Assembly (NCBI GenBank): GCA_045537575.1
Contig: JAZSPU010000011.1
Coordinates: 1 to 29,769 of the forward strand
Direction: 5' to 3'
Source of the DNA: SIG607 sp045537575
GTDB lineage: Bacteria; Bacillota; Clostridia; Oscillospirales; Acutalibacteraceae
Length of the DNA stretch: 29,769 nucleotides
The position numbers were made by a program, and so were the translations under genes. Below are positions 1 through 6,411 of the stretch, piece by piece. Position 1 is the stretch's first letter, and every line of letters starts with the position of its first letter. The notes beneath the pieces were generated by a model. It saw only the letters and a list, made by a program, of their open reading frames with translations. It made no database searches and was not told where the DNA came from.

Positions 1-39
1 GCCGAGGACGTCTGTCCCTACTTTGTTACAATTAAACCT

Positions 40-80
40 AAAAGCACTTGCAATTTTAAATCGCAAGTGCTTTTTTCTTT
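40..80 (+). terminator. Intrinsic terminator of an upstream transcript
   Basis: A 12-bp perfect stem (40-51 with 63-74, AAAAGCACTTGC) with an 11-nt AT loop is followed by a T-rich run. No ORF reaches it inside the window, so it closes a gene or RNA that begins before position 1. The bases just upstream (GGAC-GTCT-GTCC at 6-17) can form a small extra hairpin, which suggests that a structured RNA or 3' UTR ends here. Confidence 0.85.
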
Positions 81-106
81 ACTTTTATATTTGATTATGG
101 TACAAT
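78..106 (+). promoter_or_regulatory. Sigma-A-type promoter with extended -10
   Basis: TTTACT (78-83), a 17-bp spacer, and TACAAT (101-106) preceded by TGG, an extended -10. The predicted start, near 112-113, falls on the first bases of the large hairpin at 111-211. The RNA made from here would therefore begin with that hairpin. The boxes are seen in the sequence; activity is inferred. Confidence 0.6.
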
Positions 107-110
107 ATGT

Positions 111-211
111 TTGCGACATCAACTGAATAATTGTATCCACAGAGAGAAAGATACCTTGGTAAAAGGTGTTTTCCTCTGTCTCTCTGTGGGATAATTCGGT
201 TGATGTCGCAA
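111..211 (+). ncRNA. Long hairpin RNA element (leader, small RNA or mini-repeat)
   Basis: The two ends form an 18-bp helix (111-128 with 194-211, one G.U pair). An asymmetric internal loop follows (129-136 against 190-193), then an 11-bp helix (137-147 with 179-189), a second internal loop, and a 7-bp apical helix (151-157 with 163-169) with a 5-nt loop. It sits exactly at the predicted transcription start and is followed by the terminator at 237-267 and then a lipoprotein gene. It could be an independent small RNA of about 150 nt, a leader that attenuates the lipoprotein gene, or a MITE-like palindromic insertion. I could not match it to a named RNA family. The central bubble recalls 6S RNA, but the molecule is shorter than usual for 6S. 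Confidence 0.45.
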
Positions 212-236
212 TTAACCGAGGACAAACACTTTTTCG

Positions 237-267
237 GCGTACTCTTCGGAGTACGCTTTTTTGTTTT
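237..267 (+). terminator. UUCG-loop terminator before lipoprotein gene
   Basis: An 8-bp stem, GCGTACTC (237-244) with GAGTACGC (249-256), is capped by the stable tetraloop TTCG and followed by TTTTTTGTTTT. It lies 15 nt before the ATG of the lipoprotein gene, so it either ends the hairpin RNA or acts as an attenuator for that gene. Confidence 0.85.
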
Positions 268-281
268 AAAAGGGGTATTTT

Positions 282-698
282 ATGAAGAAAATTATAAGTA
301 TGATTCTAGTTGTTGTTATGGTGATTTCGTTTAGTGCCTGTCAGAGAGAATATACTCACGGAGTGTATGAAATATCTATAAGGTCATGGTGTATTGAAAA
401 CAATAAAGTTGGCAATGAGTGGATTGAGCAATACAAGTGCGAGGGTAAAATAATTGAAAGCGGAGATAGGATTACTGCACCGCTTGGTTCAACGGTTCGA
501 GTAGATGCAGTTTTTATTGAACGTGATAAATTTTCGGATAAAGGAAATTCTTTTAAAAAGATTGTTTTAGAAGACGGTGCAACTAAAACTTTTTATGTTG
601 AGGTAGTTGAACGTGAAGGCTCATATGAAGGGAATAAGGCAATATGGGAAGTAGAGGTAAACGTAAAGCTAATTAAGAAAAAGAGAATAAGGGGTTAA
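282..698 (+). CDS. Small secreted lipoprotein of unknown function
   Basis: A 138-residue protein that I do not recognise. Residues 1-20 form a lipoprotein signal: MKK, a hydrophobic core, then the lipobox FSAC with the lipidated Cys at residue 20. After Lgt and Lsp processing, a hydrophilic domain of about 118 residues would sit on the outer face of the membrane. It has alternating hydrophobic and charged stretches suggestive of a beta-rich fold and a basic C-terminus (KKKRIRG). The start is supported by AAAGGGG about 7 nt upstream of ATG. No promoter was found between it and the terminator at 237-267, so expression probably needs read-through from the promoter at 78-106. A strong terminator follows at once, so it is a single-gene unit. 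Confidence 0.7.
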   Translation: MKKIISMILVVVMVISFSACQREYTHGVYEISIRSWCIENNKVGNEWIEQYKCEGKIIESGDRITAPLGSTVRVDAVFIERDKFSDKGNSFKKIVLEDGATKTFYVEVVEREGSYEGNKAIWEVEVNVKLIKKKRIRG

Positions 699-701
699 GT
701 A

Positions 702-735
702 AAAAAAGCAGACTCGAAAGAGTCTGCTTTTTTAG
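702..735 (+). terminator. Terminator of lipoprotein gene
   Basis: A 14-bp stem, AAAAAAGCAGACTC (702-715) with GAGTCTGCTTTTTT (720-733), has a GAAA tetraloop and starts 4 nt after the stop codon. It has T/A runs on both sides, so it could also work on the opposite strand. Confidence 0.9.
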
Positions 736-743
736 GGAATAGG

Positions 744-804
744 TTGTAGGGGCAATTCACGAATTGCCCGAAATGAGCGGTTGATTCGTGAATCAACCCT
801 ACAA
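744..804. repeat. Short palindromic intergenic repeat with TTGTAGGG ends
   Basis: This 61-bp element is bounded by inverted ends, TTGTAGGG (744-751) and CCCTACAA (797-804). It contains two internal hairpins: GGCAATTC/GAATTGCC, and GGTTGATTC/GAATCAACC. Elements built like this (GTAGGGG plus paired hairpins) are commonly scattered between genes in gut Clostridia. That is background knowledge and was not checked here. It has no coding capacity. Confidence 0.6.
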
Positions 805-838
805 AATTCGGGGAACTCTAGGGAGTATCTTGTAGGCA

Positions 839-905
839 TCATCCCTCTTTCCCCTTATCCCTACTCCCTAATCCCTGTATCGCAACGCGATACCCCTCAT
901 CCCTA
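839..905. repeat. ATCCCT-rich intergenic tract with small hairpin
   Basis: Irregular repeats of the unit ATCCCT (841, 858, 871 and 898, plus degenerate copies) surround a 7-bp hairpin, GTATCGC/GCGATAC (877-893). The tract lies between the repeat at 744-804 and the argS terminator. There is no ORF of note. It is probably a degenerate dispersed repeat. Confidence 0.4.
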
Positions 906-938
906 AAAAATGGTTCTTCTTTCGAAGAACCATTTTTT
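905..938 (-). terminator. Terminator of murI-ywiB-argS operon (bidirectional)
   Basis: A 15-bp stem, AAAAAATGGTTCTTC (905-919) with its complement (924-938), has a TTTC loop. It begins at the argS stop codon. A/T runs on both flanks allow termination on either strand. Confidence 0.85.
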
Positions 939-2623
939 TACATCGTTTCGGGTGCGGAGATTTTAAGTAAATCAAGCACGTTTTTGATAACTGTGGCTGT
1001 ATCGGTGCAAAGGGTGAGACGGGCTTGCATAAGACCTTCGTCGTCGCCTTTAACTCGGCAGGAGTTATAGAACTTATGGAACTTGGTTGCAAGTTCTTCA
1101 ACGTAGTGGGTAATCTTTGCAGGGTCATAGGCTTTTGCGGCGGCAATAATTTCATCTGTATAAGAAGCAAGATGAACGGTAAGCTCTCTTTCCTCGGCGG
1201 TGTTTAACTTGCAAAGCTCATCTTCGGTACAAATTCTTTGAGTAATGCCGTCAGCCGCAAGGTTTCTTATAATACTGCAAATACGAGCGTAAGCGTACTG
1301 AACGTAATATACGGGGTTTTTGTTGGATTCTTCAATAGCAAGGTCTAAATCGAAATCAAAGTGGGAATTAGGCTCTCTGAGGTTAAAGAAGAAACGTGCG
1401 GCATCAATGGGCACTTCTTCAAGAAGGGTTACAAGGGTAATTGCTTTACCGCTTCTTTTACTTGCTTTAATGATTTCGCCATCCTTTACAAGACGAACCA
1501 TCTGCATTAAAACTACGTCAAGGCGGCTGCTGTCAACACCCAAAGCGGTTAAAGCGCCTTTAAGACGTGGAACGTAGCCGTGGTGGTCAGCGCCTAAAAT
1601 GTCAATAGCCTTATCAAAACCACGTGTAACTAATTTGTTATAGTGATAAGCAATATCGGGTACAATGTAGGTAGGCACACCGTTACTTCGAACTAAAACG
1701 AAGTTGTCGCTTCCGAAATCTTCGCCTTTAAACCAAAGGGCATCCTCTTCAATGTAGGTGTGTCCGCTTTCCTTTAAAAGTTCGATTATTCTGGCAGTTT
1801 CGCCATTAGCGTGAAGGGTGCTTTCCTTAAACCAAGTGTTGTATTCGATTCTGTATTTAAGCAGGTCATCATGAAGTCCCTGAATGTTTTTGGGAAGGGC
1901 AAAATCCACAAGCGCCTTTCTTCTCTCGTCTTCGCTTACCTTTAAAAATGCATCACTGTGAATATCGGCAAAGCTTTGTGCGTGAGCGATAATATCAGCG
2001 CCGTGGTAAGAATCCTCGGGCATTTCAATACTGCTGTCAAAAAGCTGCTGATAACGAAGGGAAAGGGAAAGACCGAATTTGTTTATCTGGTTACCTGCAT
2101 CATTGATATAAAATTCTCTTTCCGGAGAGTATCCTGCTTTTTCCATAACGGCGGCAAGGCAGTCACCGAGAGCGCCGCCTCTTGCATTACCGATATGCAT
2201 AGGGCCTGTAGGATTGGCGGAAACGAACTCAACTAAAACCTTTTTGTTTTCACCAAAACCGCTTTCGCCGTATTTTTCTTTCTTTTCGGCTATGTCAGAG
2301 AGAATATCAGCATAGTATTTATCGTTTAAAAAGAAGTTTATAAAACCGGGGCCTGCAATTTCGTATTTTTCAATATAACTGCCGCTAAAATCAGCGTTAG
2401 CCATAATGGTTTCAGCAATTTTTCTGGGTGCGCTCTTAAATGCACGAGCCCAAACAAGAGCCGCATTAACGGCATAATCGCCGTGCTCACGGGATGCGGG
2501 AATTTCAATATTGAAGTCAACTAGCTCCGCTTGACATAAAAGACCTTCGCTTATAGCCTTTTGTGCGGCATTTACTATAATATCCTTGATTTGTTTTTTA
2601 GAATTACTTACTAATAGTGACAT
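938..2623 (-). CDS. argS: Arginyl-tRNA synthetase
   Basis: Class Ia cytoplasmic enzyme that attaches arginine to tRNA-Arg using ATP. At 561 residues it has the usual length. The N-terminal Add1 tRNA-contact domain (about 1-115) is followed by the Rossmann catalytic core with the HIGH motif as HIGN (143-146, in ANPTGPMHIGNARGG). The KMSKS loop is relaxed to KASKRSG near residue 390. The C-terminal helical anticodon-binding domain carries the typical NPVYYVQYAYAR entry and ends in the family-typical LLKISAPETM. It lies 4 nt behind the DUF1934 gene, with AGAGG overlapping the end of that gene, so the two are cotranscribed. The ywiB-argS pairing is conserved in Firmicutes. Identification is secure. 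Confidence 0.97.
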   Translation of the reverse strand: MSLLVSNSKKQIKDIIVNAAQKAISEGLLCQAELVDFNIEIPASREHGDYAVNAALVWARAFKSAPRKIAETIMANADFSGSYIEKYEIAGPGFINFFLNDKYYADILSDIAEKKEKYGESGFGENKKVLVEFVSANPTGPMHIGNARGGALGDCLAAVMEKAGYSPEREFYINDAGNQINKFGLSLSLRYQQLFDSSIEMPEDSYHGADIIAHAQSFADIHSDAFLKVSEDERRKALVDFALPKNIQGLHDDLLKYRIEYNTWFKESTLHANGETARIIELLKESGHTYIEEDALWFKGEDFGSDNFVLVRSNGVPTYIVPDIAYHYNKLVTRGFDKAIDILGADHHGYVPRLKGALTALGVDSSRLDVVLMQMVRLVKDGEIIKASKRSGKAITLVTLLEEVPIDAARFFFNLREPNSHFDFDLDLAIEESNKNPVYYVQYAYARICSIIRNLAADGITQRICTEDELCKLNTAEERELTVHLASYTDEIIAAAKAYDPAKITHYVEELATKFHKFYNSCRVKGDDEGLMQARLTLCTDTATVIKNVLDLLKISAPETM

Positions 2624-2627
2624 AAAT

Positions 2628-3041
2628 TTAAACCTCTTTTACGGTAATTTCTATTCTGTTTCTGCCCACGGGCGTGGCATTCATATTAAGGGAGTATATA
2701 AGAGATACTGTTCCGCCGTTTTCGTTTAGCGTACTTTTTACCTGCTCTCCGTAAATATCCATAAAAAATTCGCCTATAGGTGTTGAATAAACCGAGCTGT
2801 TGCGACGTCCTACCTCAATAACCATACGGCTGTCGGTAGCACCCGTTCTCTGTAAAACAGCAACGTTTTCGCCAACCTTAAGCATTGTTTGAGTTTTTGC
2901 GCCTTCTTCGTTTATTTCATCATAGAAGATATAATATTTATCATTTTTAAAAGCATAGGTTCCAAGGGTTTTCAGTTCAACAACGTCTTCATCATTATCA
3001 ATACTCTGAAAGCCTTTGACCGAAACTGTTACGTTTTTCAT
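2628..3041 (-). CDS. DUF1934 (YwiB-like) beta-barrel protein
   Basis: A 137-residue protein of the DUF1934 family, which folds as a small lipocalin-like beta-barrel in YwiB relatives. No biochemical function is established. The family pattern is visible: an N-terminal VSVKGFQ strand, YYIFYDEI, TMLKVGENVAVLQRTGA, the STPIGEFFMDIYG turn (about 87-100), and a final RNRIEITVKEV strand. There is no signal peptide or membrane segment, so it is cytoplasmic. Its ATG overlaps the murI stop by 4 nt (ATGA), which indicates translational coupling. argS follows after 4 nt, the same arrangement as ywiB-argS in Bacillus. Family call is strong; the role is unknown. Confidence 0.88.
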   Translation of the reverse strand: MKNVTVSVKGFQSIDNDEDVVELKTLGTYAFKNDKYYIFYDEINEEGAKTQTMLKVGENVAVLQRTGATDSRMVIEVGRRNSSVYSTPIGEFFMDIYGEQVKSTLNENGGTVSLIYSLNMNATPVGRNRIEITVKEV

Positions 3042-3856
3042 ATCTTTTCAATGTCCACCTGACTTAGTTGTTCCTCGGTAGGCTCTTTGCCTAAAAGCAA
3101 ATGAGCAGTAGTTTTAAAGGATGGGGTGATATCGCTGACAAAGTATTTCTGGGTTGAAGCTTTAATACAGTCGTTTAATAAATCCTTTTGGATGAGCGCT
3201 TCTTTAACCGCATAAGCGGTAGAAATACCGGCATTGATAAGGGTTACCTCTTCGCCCATATATCGCTTAATGGCATTACTAAGAACAGGGTAGTGGGTAC
3301 AGCCTAAAATAAGGGTGTCAACACCTGCTTCTTTAAGAGGGGCAAGATATCTTTTAACCGTTTCAAAAACAATAACGTCATTTTCGTCTATAAAGCCCGA
3401 TTCCACAAGGGGAACGAAAAGGGTACAGCCCTGAACGAAAACCTGAGCTGTGGGCAAAAGGCTTTCGATAACACGCTTATGTTCGCCGCTTGATACTGTA
3501 GCGTTTGTGCCTATAACACCGATTTTACCGTTTTTGGTTGCCTCAACGGCGGCTTTGGCGGCGTGGGAAACTACTTCGATATACGGAACGGGGAGCTGTT
3601 CGCCTATATCACTTGCCACAGAGCTTACTGTACCGCAGGCGGCAACGATAAGCTTAACGTTCTGACTAAGCAAAAAGGTTTCGTCCTGACGGGCATATCT
3701 TCTGATGGTGTCACGGCTTTTTGTACCGTAGGGAACGCGGTCAGTATCGCCAAAATAGATAATATCTTCATTTGGCAGAACATTTAAAATTTCTTTTACA
3801 ACCGTAAGACCGCCGAGTCCTGAGTCAAAAACACCTATTGGACGGTTATCAGCCAA
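3038..3856 (-). CDS. murI: Glutamate racemase
   Basis: Converts L-glutamate to D-glutamate for peptidoglycan precursors, in the cytoplasm, without a cofactor. The 272 residues match the family. The N-terminus is IGVFDSGLGGLTVV. The two catalytic cysteines are present: C74 in VAACGTVSS and C186 in LILGCTHYP. The usual Asn after the first Cys (ACNT) is Gly here, a variant I recall from clostridial homologues. The start is TTG, supported by GGGGAGA 8 nt upstream. Any later start would remove the substrate-binding DSGLGG segment. It is the first gene of an operon with the DUF1934 protein (4-nt overlap) and argS, and a good promoter lies just upstream. Confidence 0.95.
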   Translation of the reverse strand: MADNRPIGVFDSGLGGLTVVKEILNVLPNEDIIYFGDTDRVPYGTKSRDTIRRYARQDETFLLSQNVKLIVAACGTVSSVASDIGEQLPVPYIEVVSHAAKAAVEATKNGKIGVIGTNATVSSGEHKRVIESLLPTAQVFVQGCTLFVPLVESGFIDENDVIVFETVKRYLAPLKEAGVDTLILGCTHYPVLSNAIKRYMGEEVTLINAGISTAYAVKEALIQKDLLNDCIKASTQKYFVSDITPSFKTTAHLLLGKEPTEEQLSQVDIEKI

Positions 3857-3887
3857 AAAAATCTCCCCTTATAATATATTACACTAT

Positions 3888-3916
3888 ATAATAACATAAT
3901 TTTTTACCGACTGCAA
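3888..3916 (-). promoter_or_regulatory. Promoter of murI operon
   Basis: Read on the minus strand: TTGCAG (3911-3916), a 17-bp spacer, TATTAT (3888-3893). The predicted start, near 3881, leaves a leader of about 25 nt before the TTG codon. It diverges from the plus-strand promoter at 3944-3972. Confidence 0.7.
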
Positions 3917-3943
3917 CACCAAAATATAAACTTTATGTTATAC

Positions 3944-3972
3944 TTGAAAAAATTGAAACTATGATGTATAAT
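3944..3972 (+). promoter_or_regulatory. Promoter of site-2 protease/scpAB operon
   Basis: TTGAAA (3944-3949), a 17-bp spacer, and a consensus TATAAT (3967-3972). It lies 37 nt upstream of the start codon at 4009 and is back-to-back with the murI promoter. Confidence 0.8.
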
Positions 3973-4008
3973 TATATGGAATATAAAGAAATGATAGGAG
4001 CGGTATAA

Positions 4009-4671
4009 TTGCTGTTTGATTTAATTAACTCAAAGGCAAGTTTTGCATCAGCTATTGCCTACGTTATAGCTTCACTTTTTGTTATTTTTGTTACCTTGCC
4101 TTTTCACGAATATGCTCACGCCTTTGTGGCTGATAAACTTGGAGACAGAACTGCGCGTTATCAGGGCAGACTAACACTTAATCCTCTTGCTCATATTGAT
4201 TATCTGGGCGCTCTTGCTATTATCCTTTTCGGCTTTGGATGGGCGCGTCCCGTTCCCGTTAATGCAAATAATTTTAAAAATGCTAAAAAAGGTATGGCTA
4301 TCACCGCCGCTGCAGGACCAATAATGAATTTAATTCTTGCTTTTGTAGGATCTTTTTTACATTTTGCTTTTGCAAATACAGGAGTGGAAGTATTAAATAT
4401 TATTTCTGATATGTCTTATAGATTTTGCGTTATAAACATAAGTCTTGCAGTGTTTAATCTTTTACCCATTCCGCCCCTTGACGGTTGGAAGGTTTTGGGG
4501 TCTGTGCTTCCAGCAAGAATTTATTGGAAGATAATGGCATACGAGCGTTATATCAGTTTTGCAGTTATTCTTCTTATCTGCACAGGCACCTTAAACGTTC
4601 CGCTTGATGTTATCGGAGGTTTTCTTTATAACGTAATTACCTTTTTACCAAGAATTATTTTTAGATTTTAA
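4009..4671 (+). CDS. Site-2 protease family membrane metalloprotease (M50B)
   Basis: A 220-residue polytopic membrane protein of the M50 family. The zinc motif HEYAH (residues 33-37) lies in the first hydrophobic segment, and the third ligand Asp159 lies in NLLPIPPLDGW. NPLAHIDYLG and GPIMNLILA are also standard for the short bacterial subfamily. There is no PDZ domain, so it is not RseP or RasP, and it is not a SpoIVFB with a CBS domain. It may cleave transmembrane substrates, but none is known. The start is TTG with AGGAG 8 nt upstream. scpA follows after 9 nt. A site-2 protease next to scpAB is common in Clostridia, so cotranscription need not mean shared function. Confidence 0.92.
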   Translation: MLFDLINSKASFASAIAYVIASLFVIFVTLPFHEYAHAFVADKLGDRTARYQGRLTLNPLAHIDYLGALAIILFGFGWARPVPVNANNFKNAKKGMAITAAAGPIMNLILAFVGSFLHFAFANTGVEVLNIISDMSYRFCVINISLAVFNLLPIPPLDGWKVLGSVLPARIYWKIMAYERYISFAVILLICTGTLNVPLDVIGGFLYNVITFLPRIIFRF

Positions 4672-4680
4672 GGAAAAATT

Positions 4681-5397
4681 ATGGAAACTGTATTATCATA
4701 CAAGGTTGAAGATTTTGAAGGTCCTTTAGACCTGCTTCTTCAACTTATTGCAAAGAATAAACTTAATATTTACGATATTCAGCTTACCGTATTAATAGAT
4801 CAGTATTTAGAGCAGATAAAGCTGATGGAGCTTTATAATATGGATATAGCAAGTGATTTTCTTGCTATGGCTTCACGTCTTATTTATATAAAGACGGTAA
4901 GCTTACTTCCTAAACACGAAGAAATCGAAGAGCTTAAGCAAGAGCTTACGGGAGAACTGCTTGAATATCAGGTCTGCAGAGAAATCGCCGCCCGTCTTAA
5001 CGAGATGAGCCGTGATATTGACCGATTTGTTAAGGATGCTTCGCCCGTTGAACTTGATAAAACCTATACCTTAAGCCACGAAGCAGGTGTGATTTTTGAG
5101 GCTTATTTATCGGCGGCAGGCAGAGGAAAAAGGAGACTTCCGCCCTCTACCGCACCCTTTACGAAAATTGTTGCAAGGAAAATTGTTTCGGTATCAAGTA
5201 AAATTGTTTACGTAATGCGTAATCTCTTTAAAGGCGGTAAGAAAAAGCTTTCTGCACTTTATATGGGTGCTAAAAGCCGTTCGGAGCTTGTCGCAACCTT
5301 CCTTGCCGTATTGGAGCTTTGCAAAGCCAACCGAGTTAAAATTGAGGGTGATGCCCAGAACGCTGAAATCACTCTTATTAAGGAGAAGAAAAAATGA
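4681..5397 (+). CDS. scpA: Segregation and condensation protein A
   Basis: The kleisin subunit of the SMC-ScpA-ScpB condensin, which organises and separates newly copied chromosomes. The 238 residues carry the N-terminal kleisin signature YKVEDFEGPLDLLLQLI, which contacts the SMC neck. A helical linker with the LLPKHEEIEELKQEL segment follows, then a C-terminal winged-helix region (about 160-235; FLAVLELCKANRVKIEGD) that contacts the SMC head. The ATG is preceded by AAGGAAAA. It overlaps scpB by 4 nt (ATGA), the usual coupling of this pair. Identification is secure. Confidence 0.96.
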   Translation: METVLSYKVEDFEGPLDLLLQLIAKNKLNIYDIQLTVLIDQYLEQIKLMELYNMDIASDFLAMASRLIYIKTVSLLPKHEEIEELKQELTGELLEYQVCREIAARLNEMSRDIDRFVKDASPVELDKTYTLSHEAGVIFEAYLSAAGRGKRRLPPSTAPFTKIVARKIVSVSSKIVYVMRNLFKGGKKKLSALYMGAKSRSELVATFLAVLELCKANRVKIEGDAQNAEITLIKEKKK

Positions 5398-5990
5398 GTA
5401 AAGAAACGTTACTGCTTTTACCGGCAGTTGAGGCTGTTCTTTTTGCTTCGGGAGAGCCCGTCAGCATAGATAGACTTTCAAACGTGTTCGGTATTTCGGT
5501 AGATGAAATAAATGAAGTTATGACCGCCCTTAAGGAGCGTCTTGACAAAAGCGGTTCGGGAATTGAACTTTTAAAACTTGCTAATGCTTATCAGCTTTCC
5601 ACCAGAAGCGAATACGGTGAATATGTTCGCAAAAACGCTGATATTCACAGAAAAACACCGCTTTCTCAGGCAGCATTCGAGGTTTTGGCTGTAGTGGCTT
5701 ATAATCAGCCTGTAACCAAATCCTTTATAGAGCAGGTGAGAGGTGTTGACTGTTCAAGTACCGTTACAACCCTTATTGAAAAAGGCTTACTTGAAGAAAG
5801 AGGAAGACTTGAACTCCCAGGCAAACCTTTGCTTTACGGCACAACCAAAAACTTTTTAAGATGCTTTGGTATATCTGATTTATCGGAGCTTCCGCCTCTT
5901 CCCTATGAAGAGCAGGGAGAGACTCAAACCGACCTTGGCGAACAGCTCTCGGTTGACGGTGTATTAAACGAAGACGAAAGAACGGAGTAA
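5394..5990 (+). CDS. scpB: Segregation and condensation protein B
   Basis: The KITE subunit of the SMC complex; a dimer of it binds the middle of ScpA. The 198 residues hold two winged-helix domains. The first opens with VEAVLFASGEPVSIDRL. The second contains LSQAAFEVLAVVAYNQPVTKSFIEQVRGVD, typical of the family, then LLEERGRLELPGKPLLYGTT. An acidic tail of about 30 residues follows. It starts inside the scpA stop. ytfJ begins 4 nt after its stop codon, so the run is polycistronic. Confidence 0.96.
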   Translation: MSKETLLLLPAVEAVLFASGEPVSIDRLSNVFGISVDEINEVMTALKERLDKSGSGIELLKLANAYQLSTRSEYGEYVRKNADIHRKTPLSQAAFEVLAVVAYNQPVTKSFIEQVRGVDCSSTVTTLIEKGLLEERGRLELPGKPLLYGTTKNFLRCFGISDLSELPPLPYEEQGETQTDLGEQLSVDGVLNEDERTE

Positions 5991-5994
5991 AATT

Positions 5995-6357
5995 ATGAGT
6001 GAAAATAATTTAAAAGGTATAATGGACGTTTCAATGGACAAGCTTCGCGCTTTGGTGGATGCAGATACGGTTATAGGCACCCCTATTGTTTTGGGTGAGG
6101 TTACCCTTATTCCCATATCAAAGGTTGCTTTCGGCATTGCTACCGGCGGCAGCGATTTCCCAAATAAAACCGAACAAAAGATTTTCGGCGGCGCCAGCGG
6201 AGCAGGAGTTACAATTTCTCCCATTGGCTTTATAAGTGTAAGCGGAAATAACGTGAGAATGCTTCCCATAAGCAGCGAAAACACAATAGTTGACAGAGCA
6301 ATTGCCGCTGCACCCGACCTTATTGAAAAGGTTAAAGAGGTATTTACTTCTAAATAA
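5995..6357 (+). CDS. ytfJ: YtfJ/GerW family sporulation protein
   Basis: A 120-residue member of the spore protein YtfJ (GerW) family. In Bacillus, GerW is a forespore-made protein needed for normal germination; its biochemistry is not settled. The family core is seen: an N-terminal helix (MDVSMDKLRALVDADTVIGTP), strands VTLIPISKVAFGIATGGSDF, a Gly/Ala-rich loop (GGASGAGVTISPIGFISV), and a C-terminal helix. There is no signal or membrane segment. It begins 4 nt after scpB. The gene suggests that the organism, or its recent ancestors, can form spores. Confidence 0.92.
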   Translation: MSENNLKGIMDVSMDKLRALVDADTVIGTPIVLGEVTLIPISKVAFGIATGGSDFPNKTEQKIFGGASGAGVTISPIGFISVSGNNVRMLPISSENTIVDRAIAAAPDLIEKVKEVFTSK

Positions 6358-6369
6358 TAAGCATATAAA

Positions 6370-6405
6370 ATCCCCTTTTAAAGTAATTATATTAAGAAAG
6401 GGGAT
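6370..6405 (+). promoter_or_regulatory. Hairpin covering the dacF ribosome binding site
   Basis: ATCCCCTTT (6370-6378) can pair perfectly with AAAGGGGAT (6397-6405), a 9-bp stem with an 18-nt loop. The right arm is the Shine-Dalgarno sequence of the next gene, 8 nt before its TTG. The fold would hide that site. There is no U-run, so it is not a terminator. A role in limiting translation is inferred. Confidence 0.4.
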
Positions 6406-6411
6406 GTCTTA

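Noticed and set aside
111..211. tRNA, SRP RNA or tmRNA for the hairpin
   Set aside because: No CCA end, T-loop or GGAAG-type SRP loop is present; the fold is a simple long hairpin.
131..334. 67-residue plus-strand ORF over the hairpin and lipoprotein start
   Set aside because: It runs through a hairpin, a terminator and the true lipoprotein start in another frame, has no ribosome site and has no protein-like composition.
4009..4671. SpoIVFB or RseP assignment for the M50 protein
   Set aside because: It lacks the PDZ domain of RseP and the CBS domain of SpoIVFB; it fits the short generic site-2 protease group.
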